64,000 bases of DNA from Sialis fuliginosa (GCA_961205875.1 OY540813.1:1087001-1151000); one strand, 5' to 3'. Positions 48,792 to 59,464 are shown, counted from the stretch's first letter. Program-made: numbers and translations. The notes: generated by a model from the letters alone, not told the origin.

Positions 48792-48998
48792 TTTTGTATA
48801 CTTTGAAGTAAAATCTTACAATATATAAATTATTTTAATAAAATAGCAACTCTGGACTTCACAATTCAAACAATATTAAGACTATTACAAACTATTTATT
48901 TAACAGAGTATAAAACAGTAGAAACTAATGTATGTAGTTCATTGGTCACTCGCTAGTTGCAAATGGTGGACATCTGCTACATACCAGTAGTTCTCAAC

Positions 48999-49298
48999 CG
49001 GGACACAGTCGATTGAATGTGCCGAAAACTTGTTATCGAAAATAAGTTTAGTTTTTAAAATTTATAAAAACATTTCATAGTTCTGGTCACTTTTATATAT
49101 ATTTTGTATATTTTTTGGTCTTTCCGTAATATTGTAAAACTTATTAAGATAGAAGAAAAATGCACTGTTAATAATATATTATTTATTTATGAATATACAT
49201 TTTTTTACAAAATATACAATATTCTTAAAAATGCACTGTGTATAAGGGGTCAATATGATTAGATCAAATATGCCATAGCCAACTATTTGCCCCGTAAA
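48999..49298. repeat. Duplicated spacer block (partner 40801-41104)
   Basis: The ~300-bp block from ACACAGTCGATTGAATG through TATGCCATAGCCAACTATTT is nearly identical to 40801-41104 (spacer between ZNF-G and ZNF-H). It ends at a second GTCGATTGAAAATGCCG, the J-type upstream sequence. The join therefore lies within the shared GTCGATTGA, as expected of recombination or conversion between spacers. Confidence 0.8.
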
Positions 49299-49791
49299 AG
49301 TCGATTGAAAATGCCGATTATTCTAACTTTTAAAATTTATATAAACATTTCATTGTTCTGGTCACTTTTATATATTTTGTACATTCTTTAGCCTTTTCAG
49401 TAATATTCTAAAAGTTATTAAATATAACATTATAAAATTTAAAAAAATAATTGTATTTTTTTACGTAGTGAAACTGATTAAAAGCTTGTAAAAAAATAGT
49501 CATATTTACGTATCAGGTTTTTACAGAAATAATATATTTCAAAAGCGATTACAATTGAACCAACAATGTAAGGAGATAGAAGAAAAATGCACACTTTTAA
49601 TAATTATTTATTTATTTATGAATATAAGAAATAATATTTTTTACAAAATATAAAATATTCTTAAAAACACTTTAAAGAACAAAAAATTACGATATTATCT
49701 ACATTAAAAAATAATAAAGTATTTTAAAGAAATTCGGTATTTTTTTTTTCGATAAACTGTCTAAACTATCCACTCAAATCATTATTGGGAT

Positions 49792-50204
49792 CTTAGATTA
49801 GGAAAAACTATGGATACATAACAACCAATGCCAGTCCGTATATGAAAGTGTTACCAAAATTTGTCGGCGGCCATCTTTTTTTAATTGTCAAAATCGCATA
49901 TTAACCCATAAGCGTCAGTTGAAAATTTATAATATGCAAATATGCTTTAAATTACAATTGAATTTAGTATGTATGAGAGATAATAGTTCCAAATAGACAT
50001 TTCTCTGTTAATCAATTATCACTGAAAAACTTTTAAACTCAATATAAAACATCTGTTATTAATTAATTTTATAATTCAAAACAATTGATATTTATTTTTA
50101 AATCTGAATGATACGTCAATGATCCGTGAAGCGATTCTTCGTGGTGCGATATGGTAACAACGCTAGGTAATGTGTTATTTGTCCTTTATTATTCCTTGTC
50201 TAAG
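49792..50204. mobile_element. hAT-type MITE inserted in the last exon of the ZNF-K/L ancestor (K copy)
   Basis: The ends CTTAGATTAGG and CCTTGTCTAAG are inverted. Flanks ATTGGGAT (49784-49791) and ATTGGAAT (50205-50212) form an 8-bp duplication with one mismatch. In the other genes this site is continuous (ATTGGGATGTGTTAATTTATG, encoding the last finger and the PNN tail). The old tail-coding sequence survives, stranded, at about 49750-49791. The element's right end supplies the present stop of ZNF-K. Confidence 0.85.
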
Positions 50205-53032
50205 ATTGGAATGTGTTAATTTATGTGAATCTAAATATCTTTTTTGTTTACAACTATATTCACAATGATTACATTTAAAAGGTCGTTGATCAGAATGTGT
50301 TAATTTATGTCTACTCAAATTTCCTATTTGTTTACAACTAAATTCACATTGGTCGCATTTAAAAGGGTGTTGATCAGAATGTGTTAATTTATGTATATTC
50401 AAATGTCCTGTTCTTTTACAACTAAATTCACATTGGTCGCATTTAAAAGGGCGTTGATCAGAATGTTTTAATTTATGTTTACTCAAATCTCCTGTGCTTT
50501 TACAACCAAATTCACATTGGTCACATTTAAAAGGGCGTTGATCAGAATGTGTTTTTTTATGTGTACTCAAATTTCCTTTTATTTTACAACTAAATTCACA
50601 TTGGTCGCATTTAAAAGGGTGTTGATCAGAATGTGTTAATTTATGTATATTCAAATTTCCTGTTCTTTTACAAGTAAATTCACATTGGTCGCATTTAAAA
50701 GGGCGTTGATCAGAATGTGTTAATTTATGTCTACTCAAATTTCCTATATGTTTACAACTAAATTCACATTGGTCACATTTAAAAGGTCGTTGGTCAGAAT
50801 GTGTAATTTTATGTATACTCAAATTTCCTTTCATTTTACAACTAAATTCACATTGGTCGCATTTAAAAGGTCGTTGGTTAGAATGTGTCAATTTATGATC
50901 ATATAAACTAGATTTTCGTTTACAACTAAATTCACATTGGTCGCATTTAAAAGGGCGTTGATCAGAATGTGTTAATTTATGTTTACTCAAAATTCCTCTT
51001 TGGTTACAACTAAATTCACATTGGTCGCATTTAAAAGAATGTTGATTAGAATGTGTTAATTTATGTCTTCTCAAATCTCCTGTTCTTTTATAACTAAATT
51101 CACATTGGTCGCATTTAAAAGGTCGTTGGTCAGAATGTTTTAATTTATGAGATTTCAAATTAGTTTTTTCACTACAACGAAATTCACATTGGTCGCATTT
51201 AAAAGGTCGTTGGTTAAAATGTGTTAATTTATGTTCATTCAATCTAGCTTGTCTTCTGCAACTATATTCACATAGGTCGCATTTAAAAGGGCGTTGATCA
51301 GAATGTATTAATTTATGTTTTCTCAAATTTCCTGTGCTTTTAAAACTAAATTCACATTGGTCGCATTTAAAAGGTCGATGGTCAGAATGTTTTAATTTAT
51401 GAGATTTCAAACTACATTTTAGTTTACAACTGTATTCACATTGGTCGCATTTAAAAGGGTGTTGTATGGAATTATTCTTCAAATTCTCGCTCTGGTTAGA
51501 TAACATTGGCTTACAGTCAACTGTTTCATATTCGTAATATATTTTATTCCCATTGTTTGCATTTAAATATTCATCACTGTATTTTGTCTCTTCACTTATA
51601 TTTTCGTTTTCTTTTGGCTCATTTTTAATGTCGATGTCTAGCAGATTTTCTTCTTTAACTTGCAAGTCCCCCTGCACAACAACAATTGATAAGTCGATAA
51701 AACGAGCATTTCACGCTTTTACGTGAATATGAATAGAATTTTGAGCTAATGTTCAAAGGTAGTCATTTTCATAATCTTTAATACTCAATAAATTATCATG
51801 CTAGTTATTAATCGTTTTAGCGTTCCAAATTATTATTATTTTTGCAAAAAAAATAAGAAGGGTTAAATTCCGCTTGTTTGGTTATACATTTTAACGTGCT
51901 ACATGGCCTGATATAAAAATTATTATTTTTTACCTAGCTTTAGCTTCTTAGCCCTCCCCCCCTTAAAAACTATTTAAATGTTCAGAAAAAAATTTCAATT
52001 TTTTAACTTATTAAGATATTTTACTTTGAAAAGGACGGACGGATGACAATGTGAGATTAATAGGGTTTCTTCGGAACCCTAAAAATGTTTAAATCCATGT
52101 GATCGCATAGTATCTGTACAAAAATGAAAATATCAAATTTTTATAATTATTTATTTAAAATATTTTTATTTTAAGTAATATACTTTATCGGTGTTTTTTC
52201 GAAAATTAAAACTTAAGCTAAATAAAATTAAACATTTGGAGAATACTAATCATATGTGTTATAATAAATTTCGAGATTGACTGTAACAATGAGGCTTAAA
52301 AAAACATAGATTCATCATAAAATAATTTGGGACGCTAAAACGTTAAATAGCAATCATTCTGCATGAATAAAAGGAAGCATTTATATAGGGGTCTTTTGGC
52401 CATTTTAGAATATTAATTTTAAAATATCGTACTGTATGCTAAGAAATAAAATGTCTTTTAATACAATTGTTTTGGAACTGCTGTTTTATTTTACTTTTAC
52501 ATTTACGCATGCGCATGATGAGATAGGTAACTTTTGACCAATCAGCGGCCGCGTGGGATGACGTCACCCTGAGGAACCTTTCAACCGTTGTTTACAAACT
52601 ATTAGATATTTGTATGTATTTAAAAAAAAGTAAATATTATTGTTTATTACAGAAGCACAAATTATTACATATATTTCTTCATAAAAATTTTAAAATGATG
52701 TGAGAAATCAATGCTTAAAGAAAATACATTTGTTGGTTTTACATTTAAAAAAACACTTGTTTAAAACTATAATTTATAATAATAAAAATTTAGATTTAAA
52801 ACTCATTACACTATCAATATCAAATGAAAATATTTAAAAACAACTTACAATAAATCAGCTTAACTAAAATAAAGGGCAAATATAGTTTGACAGCTATTTA
52901 TAATGTCAAGAGTTCCTCATATTTCATTACCTGGTATTCTTGCTTGTAATATATTGCAAATTCATCATGAATTTCAACATCTTGAAGAAAATCACTTTCT
53001 TCTTGTATATCTTCTTGTTTCACATGAATCAT
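50175..53032 (-). CDS. ZNF-K: 15-finger C2H2 protein, C-terminus supplied by a MITE
   Basis: Exon 1 52931-53032 (MIHVKQEDIQEESDFL...YYKQEYQ) and exon 2 50175-51671 join in phase 0, about 532 aa, the longest of the array. The intron is 1259 bp, enlarged by foreign sequence between roughly 51.75 and 52.4 kb. One acidic module (NANNGNKIYYEYETV), then 15 fingers, mostly joined by SDQRP. The last residues LRQGIIKDK and the stop lie inside the hAT-type MITE at 49792-50204. Finger 3 (RRQARLNEH with linker HFNQRP) is absent from the sister ZNF-L and nearly identical to ZNF-B finger 6. Intron palindrome CGCATGCGC at 52506-52514; hAT end about 53250. Confidence 0.9.
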
Positions 53033-53659
53033 TTTTGTACACTTTCAAGTCAAATCTTACAATATATAAATTATTTAAGTAAAACTGCAACTCTGGATTT
53101 CGTAATCCAAACAATATTAGGGCTATAACAAAGTATTCAATTTGCAACCAGTAGAATACATACTAGTGTGTTTAATATATGCTACAACGGAAGCTGTTGC
53201 AGTATTAGTTCACTCGATAACCACCACAAATGGACGCCATATACTAAACCAGTGATTCTCAACAAAACAAATCTATTACAATTGTACCAACAATATAAGG
53301 AAATAGAAGAAAAATGAAAACATTTAAAATAATTATTTATTTATTAACTTATAAAAATTATAAAAAACAATGTTAATAACATAGAACCACAACTTTAGAA
53401 GTATTTGGACGTTCTTAAACCCAAACTAATATTCAAATAAATCGTGATGTTAATTTTGATTTTAAACTTTGGATCAAAACCTTGATATGATATTCGAATT
53501 GTGGTTCTGTGTAATAATTGAAAAATTAAATCACCCCCCCCCCCACAACTGCACACTTTTATTATTGTTATTATTTATTTATCAACATAAAAATTATATT
53601 TAAAACAAAAACAAAAAAATAAACAATGTTAATATCATAGTACCACAAATTTAAAAGTT

Positions 53660-54120
53660 CTTGTATATAGGTTTAGATTTAGACATGCTAAAACCCAAAC
53701 TAATATTAAAATTTAAGTCAAATTTTAATGTTACACGTTGTCAAAAATTGTGATATATAATTTTTACGACTTTACATACAATAAAACTTAACCCTGCTTA
53801 AATTAACAAATACTATACTGAAGACATCATTCAATAAAACCACCGACAGCATCAATAACTGCCTCTTTACGAGATGTAAATCGTCGACAGGCTTGAATTA
53901 AATGATTTTGATTCATAGCAGACATTACTCTGACTATAGTAGCTCTTTTGTTGGTCTTTCTGTAATGTTCTAAAAGTTATTAAGATAGAGAAAAATGCAC
54001 ACTTTTAATAATATATTATTTATTTATAAGTATAAAGAAATAATATTTTTTACAAAATATAAAATATTCTTAGAAAAAACACTGTAAATAACAAAATATT
54101 ATGATATTATCTACTTTAAA
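53660..54120. repeat. Spacer duplicate (partner 43375-43860)
   Basis: The order AACATGCTAAAACCCAAAC-type sequence, ATTGTGATATATAATT, the transposase relic, then GAGAAAAATGCACACTTTTA is the same as in the H-I spacer at 43375-43860. The K-L spacer therefore derives from the same ancestral spacer. Confidence 0.75.
53828..53975 (-). pseudogene. Transposase 3'-end relic, copy 3
   Basis: The minus strand reads MSAMNQNHLIQACRRFTS.. to AVIDAVGGFIE and a stop, differing slightly from copy 1 (GG instead of SG). It lies in the spacer between ZNF-K and ZNF-L. Confidence 0.5.
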
Positions 54121-54236
54121 AAATAACCCATCCACTCAAAACATTATTGGTCTAGCTGACAAGGATCACATAGAAGAAGAAGAAGAAACATTATTAGTGT
54201 CAATTGAAAATTAATAATATGCAAATATGCTTTAAA

Positions 54237-54491
54237 CTAGCGCGCTGGACCCGGTGTTACCCGGGTATATACATTTTTAACCTTACATTACATAATCCAA
54301 AAAGTCACTTTTTTTTGAAAAATTGGGAGCCCCTTGTTACCCCATTTATAAACTTATTCAAAAAAGGCTCACTAGTTGGCTTTTAAAACTTCCTGAGAAT
54401 GTATATACCAAATTTCAAGGTTCTCCGATGAGTGGAAATGGTCACAAAAATGATTGTGAGTCAGTGAGGACACTTCGTTATATATAGTAGA
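54237..54491 (-). mobile_element. Non-autonomous Helitron, 255 bp, in the 3' flank of ZNF-L
   Basis: On the minus strand it starts TCTACTATATATAACGAAGT and ends in the hairpin ACCCGG-GTAACA-CCGGGT, then CCAGCGCG and CTAG. It sits between A and T with no target duplication, the hallmark Helitron pattern. The sister sequence downstream of ZNF-K (49951/49952) is the precise empty site: GCTTTAAA joined directly to TTACAATTGAATTTAG. It lies inside the MITE shared by K and L, so it inserted after the K/L duplication. Confidence 0.85.
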
Positions 54492-54705
54492 TTTCAATTG
54501 AATTTAGTATGTATGAGATAGTTCCAAATAAACATTTATCTGTCAAAAAAATTTGAAATACTTTTAAACTCAATATAAAACATCTGTTATTAATTAATTT
54601 TATAATTCAAAACAATTGATATTTATTTTTAAATCTGAATGATACGTCAATGATCCGTGAAGCGATTCTTCGTGGTGCGATATGGTAACAACGCTAGGTA
54701 ATGTG

Positions 54706-56505
54706 TTATTTGTCCTTTATTTTTCCTTGTCTAAGATTGGAATGTGTTAATTTATGTGAATCTAAATATCTTTTTTGTTTACAACTATATTCACAATGAT
54801 TACATTTAAAAGGTCGTTGATCAGAATGTGTTAATTTATGTCTACTCAAATTTCCTATTTGTTTACAACTAAATTCACATTGGTCGCATTTAAAAGGTCG
54901 TTGGTTAGAATGTGTTAATTTATGTTTACTCAAAATTCCTGTTTGGTTACAACTAAAATCACATTGGTCACATTTAAAAGGGCGTTGATCAGAATGTGTT
55001 AATTTATGTCTACTCAAAATTCCTGTTTGGTTACAACTAAATTCACATTGGTCACATTTAAAGGGGCGTTGATCAGAATGTGTTAATTTATGTCTACTCA
55101 AAATTCCAGTATATTTACAACTAAATTCACATTGGTCACATTTAAAAGGTCGTTGGTCAGAATGTTTTAATTTATGATCATATAAACCAGATTTTCGTTT
55201 ACAACTAAATTCACATTGGTCGCATTTAAAAGGTCGTTGGTTAGAATGTGTTAATTTATGATCATATAAACTAGATTTTCGTTTACAACTAAATTCACAT
55301 TGGTCGCATTTAAAAGGGCATTGGTCAGAATGTGTAATTTTATGTGTACTCAAATTTCCTTTCATTTTACAACTAAATTCACATTGGTCGCATTTAAAAG
55401 GTCGTTGGTTAGAATGTGTTAATTTATGATCATATAAACTGGATTTTCGTTTACAACTAAATTCACATTGGTCGCATTTAAAAGGGCGTTGATCAGAATG
55501 TGTTAATTTATGTTTACTCAAAATTCCTCTTTGGTTACAACTAAATTCACATTGGTCGCATTTAAAAGGGCGTTGATCAGAATGTGTTAATTTATGTCTT
55601 CTCAAATCTCCTGTTCTTTTAAAACTAAATTCACATTGGTCGCATTTAAAAGGTCGTTGGTCAGAATGTTTTAATTTATGAGATTTCAATTTAGTTTTTT
55701 CACTACAACGAAATTCACATTGGTCGCATTTAAAAGGGCGTTGATCAGAATGTGTTAATTTATGTCTTCTCAAATTTCCTGTTCTTTTATAACTAAAGTC
55801 ACATTGGTCACATTTAAAAGGTCGTTGGTCAGAATGTTTTAATTTATGAGATTCCAAATTAAATTTTAGTTTACAACTGTATTCACATTGGTCGCATTTA
55901 AAAGTGTGTTGTATGGAATTCTTCTTCAAATTCACGCTCTGGTTAGTTAATATTGGCTTACAGTCAACTGTTTCATATTCGTAATATATTTTATTTCCAT
56001 TGTTTGCATTTAAATATTCATCACTGTGTTTTGTCTCTTCACTAATATCTTCGTTTTCTTTTGGCTCATTTTTAATGTCGGTGCCTAGCAGATTTTCTTC
56101 TTTAACTTGCAAGTCCCCCTGCAAAACAACAGAATATTAATTTTGATAATATCGAACTATATGTCTAAAAATAAAATAAGTCAAACAGTATTGTTTTTAA
56201 AATGCATCTAAATTCTAAATTATATTTATTAGGGAATAAAAAGAAAACTTATTTTAATACAATTGTTTTGGAACTGCTGTCTTTTCTTCTTTTACATTCG
56301 CGCATGCGCGTAACATGTCAAATATTTCATTACCTATCAATACATAACCTTATAGTAGGTAATATTACTTTGATTATTCAATAATACAACTGTATTTCAT
56401 TACCTGGTATTCTTGTTTGTAATATATTGCAAAATCATCATGACTTTCAACATTTTGCGGAAGATCACATTTTTCTTGTATATCTTCTTGTTTCACATGA
56501 ATCAT
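54706..56505 (-). CDS. ZNF-L: 14-finger C2H2 protein, sister of ZNF-K
   Basis: Exon 1 56404-56505 (MIHVKQEDIQEKCDLP...YYKQEYQ) and exon 2 54706-56118 join in phase 0; the intron is the shortest of the array, 285 bp. About 504 aa. One acidic module, then 14 fingers. KRKSSLYDH occurs at fingers 6 and 8 with KRKSGLYDH at 9, and NQTGILS(R/K)H occurs at 11-12, all pointing to recent finger duplication. The C-terminus LRQGKIKDK is MITE-derived, as in K, and ~185 bp of 3' flank is almost identical to that of K. Intron palindrome CGCGCATGCGCG at 56299-56310; hAT end about 56700. This is the most upstream gene of the array. Confidence 0.9.
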
Positions 56506-56760
56506 TTTTGTACACTTTCAAGTCAAATCTTACAATATATAAATTATTTAAGTAAAACTGCAACTCTGGACTTCGTTATCCAAACAATATTAGGGCTATT
56601 ATAAAGTATTCAATTTACAATCAGTAGAATACAAGGGAAGCTGTAGCAGTATTATTAGTTCACTCGATAACCACCACAAATGGACGCCACAAACTAAACC
56701 AGTGATTCTCAACCCTTGGTGCCGTACGATCGATTGAATTTGAATAAATCAGCAGTAGAA
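56506..56760 (-). promoter_or_regulatory. Upstream region of ZNF-L with conserved promoter block and fossil hAT end
   Basis: Representative of all twelve genes. Directly before ATG is a conserved leader (TTGACTTGAAAGTGTACAAAAATG on the minus strand, given here in short). About 150-230 bp upstream is a block containing AAACTA/TAGCGAGT-type and ATGGCGTCCATTTGTGG (K, L) or GATGTCCACCATTTG (others). Immediately beyond it is GTTGAGAATCACTGG, the inverse of a hAT terminal repeat CAGTGGTTCTCAAC. The transcription start is not fixed; no clear TATA box was identified. Confidence 0.5.
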
Positions 56761-58160
56761 AAAACTTTTGAATAAATAATTAATATATTTATTGTGTCAT
56801 ACACCTATTTATCTGCAGGGCCGCTTTGTTGGGGGGTAGAGTGGGGATCAATTATACATAATCGCCCTGACTTGCCAATATATAATCCAATATAGGAACT
56901 TTACACATTGGATGTCGAATTGAATGGTTTTTCCGTTTTTGTTTTCGGTTTTCGGTTCAGCTCCGAGTGATTAATTAAAAATATCTGCCTTGGGAACCAC
57001 GGGACTTTCTTATACCTAACCTAACCTAACCTAACAGTGAATTGTATACGTGATTCTTTGTTTATTAAAACATTTATAACAAACTAATAAGAAAGAACAA
57101 AATGAATAATTTTATATTTATATAACAAGTGATTTTTTTTAACGTAATAACTGAAAACGGATGTTTACTCTTGTAAATTTTTGGATTTTTGAATTATTTT
57201 TGAAATAAGAAAAAAATGTTTTAGATAAAAAATGTCGAGTGTGTTATTATCTATAATTTATTTCCCATACATTTTTTTCTCTGTTATGAACCATTTGAAT
57301 TATAATAATTTTTTTTTCTTCAAAAATTCGTTTTTACAAAAAAATGAATAGAACATAAATTATACATATAGATATTACCTACATTTTTTAACTTGACCAT
57401 TTTTCTCTATTTCGCACTATTTCAGAGTAATTCGAAAAATTAAAAAATCGACGTAGGTAAACATCCCTATCCGGTTGAAAGATCGTTTTCAAAAATAGGA
57501 CCATTTCTTCCCAGCCAAAAATTAACTAAATTAATTACGATTTGTCATATTTGAGTTACAGCGGTTACAGACAGACAGACAGACGGACACACAGACATCA
57601 TGGCGAAAATAGTCAGAATAGATTCAGGGAAGGTCAAAATAGATAATTCCGTCAAAATCCGGAGTTCGAAAAAAATTGGCTTCACTATACTTACTTATAC
57701 TAATGTATATTTCATATACATGGTATAAGAAAGTAAAACAATTATTTGTATTAAAAAAAATATTTGTACCATAATTTAGAATATTTTATGGTACTTGTAT
57801 GATAGTCCGTACGACAATTGAAGTTGGAAATAAGATCATGTTAACGCGAGTATTTTAACATGTACTGAACCGTTAAAACCGATATTTTTATTTCGGTTCT
57901 GTTCCGGTTTTCGTTCCGGTAAATAAAAACGGTTTTTCCGGTTTTCCGTTCAGTTCCAGTTCGAAGCCCTGTATAAAGGCCTTTAGTCTTTTTATTGAAA
58001 ATTTAAACACTAGGCGAACGGATTTAATTACGACTAAATAATGTGAATAAAAAACTTTTAAAAATAAAACCGACTTCAAAAACTGATAAATTTAATTTTT
58101 ATATACTTTTTTAAGAGGGCATCTCTTGCCATCGATTGGCCGAGGCGAATATTAATTCCA
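56760..58160. other. Gene-free spacer upstream of the array
   Basis: Holds two separated patches rich in CGGTTTTCCGTT-type sequence (about 56925-56970 and 57875-57970) and a GACAGACAGACAGACGG run near 57570. These look like relics of dispersed elements. No coding exon is recognised. Confidence 0.4.
57014..57036. repeat. Short (CCTAA)n telomere-like run
   Basis: About four and a half CCTAA units in tandem, the insect telomere unit TTAGG in reverse. Short enough to be interstitial or part of a transposon rather than a telomere. Confidence 0.7.
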
Positions 58161-58955
58161 TTTAGATAGTGGCGCATCAATGGGGGGATTTTACGGGTCA
58201 GAACCCCCTCAGAATTTGTCAATATGCATTTTTTTATTTCATCAATTAAGGTAGATTAATCTAAAAATAATATTTAAATAAAAAAATTCGGGGAGGGGGG
58301 AATTTTTTAATTTAAATATAGATAGTGGCGTACCCATGGGGGGATTTTAGGGGTCAGAATCCCCTCCGAATTTGTCAATATGCATTTTTTTATTTCATCA
58401 ATTAAGGTAGATTAATCTAAAAATAATATTTAAATTAAAAAATTCGTGGAGGGGGGAATTTTTTAATTTATATATAGATAGTTGCGCATCAATGGGGGGA
58501 TTTTAGGGGTCAGAACCCCCTCCGAATCTGTCAATATGCATTTTTTTATTTCATCAATTAAGGTAGATTTATCTGAACATAATATTTAAATTAAAAAATT
58601 CGGGGATGGGGAAATTTTTTAATTTAAATATAGATAATGGCGCACCCATGGGGGGATTTTAGGGGTCATAACTACTCATAACCCCTCCGAATTTGTCAAT
58701 ATGCATTTTTTTATTTCATCAATTAAGGTAGATTAATCTTAAAATAATATTTAAATTAAAAAATTCGGGGAGTGGGGAATTTTTAAATTTAAATATAGAT
58801 AGTGGCGCACCCATGGGGGGATTTTAGGGGTCAGAACCCCCTCCGAATTTGTCAATATGCATTTTTTATTTCATCAATTATGATAGATTAATCTGAAAAT
58901 AATATTTAAATTAAAAAAATCCCCCACCCCCCGAATTTTTTTCTGTATGCGCCAT
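58160..58955. repeat. Tandem repeat, ~156-bp unit, about 5 copies
   Basis: Units begin GATAGTGGCGCATCAATGGG or near variants at about 58163, 58319, 58475, 58631 and 58795. They contain CCCCTCCGAATTTGTCAATA and TTCATCAATTAAGGTAGATT. The last unit ends in an inverted CCCCCGAATTTTTT...GCGCCAT. Only a few differences per copy. Confidence 0.88.
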
Positions 58956-59464
58956 TGATTTGACTTATTATTATTTTCCTTTTAATCAGGCTGTTTGTTA
59001 TTATTAACAAACAAATTAATTTTATTAAAATGATAATTGCATATTCGTAAGTAATTTAAATTGTTTCCTAAAAAAACGTTTTACATTTCTATGAACGTAT
59101 ATACCGCGAGATGCAATATGAATTACACGAAACAGATAGTTATTTAATGAAATGAAAATTCTGACAAACACATACGACAAGTAAAAATATATAGGGTGGT
59201 GCAAATGTCCACTAAATAGAAAAAAAAAATATGTCGTAACTTTTATGTACTAGGATTGCACACGAGATAGGACGAGAGTCGGGTAAATCTTGCCTCGAGT
59301 CATATGCACTAATGTATAAAAACAACCCACACATTAATGTTGACAATAATGTATAATTTAATAACATTTTTTGCGGTTAGATTAAGGGGGGAAGCCACTA
59401 TGACGATTTAAAAAATCATTTTTTTAAAGTATACATTAGGTTTTTATTTTTATTTTTTTGGTCT

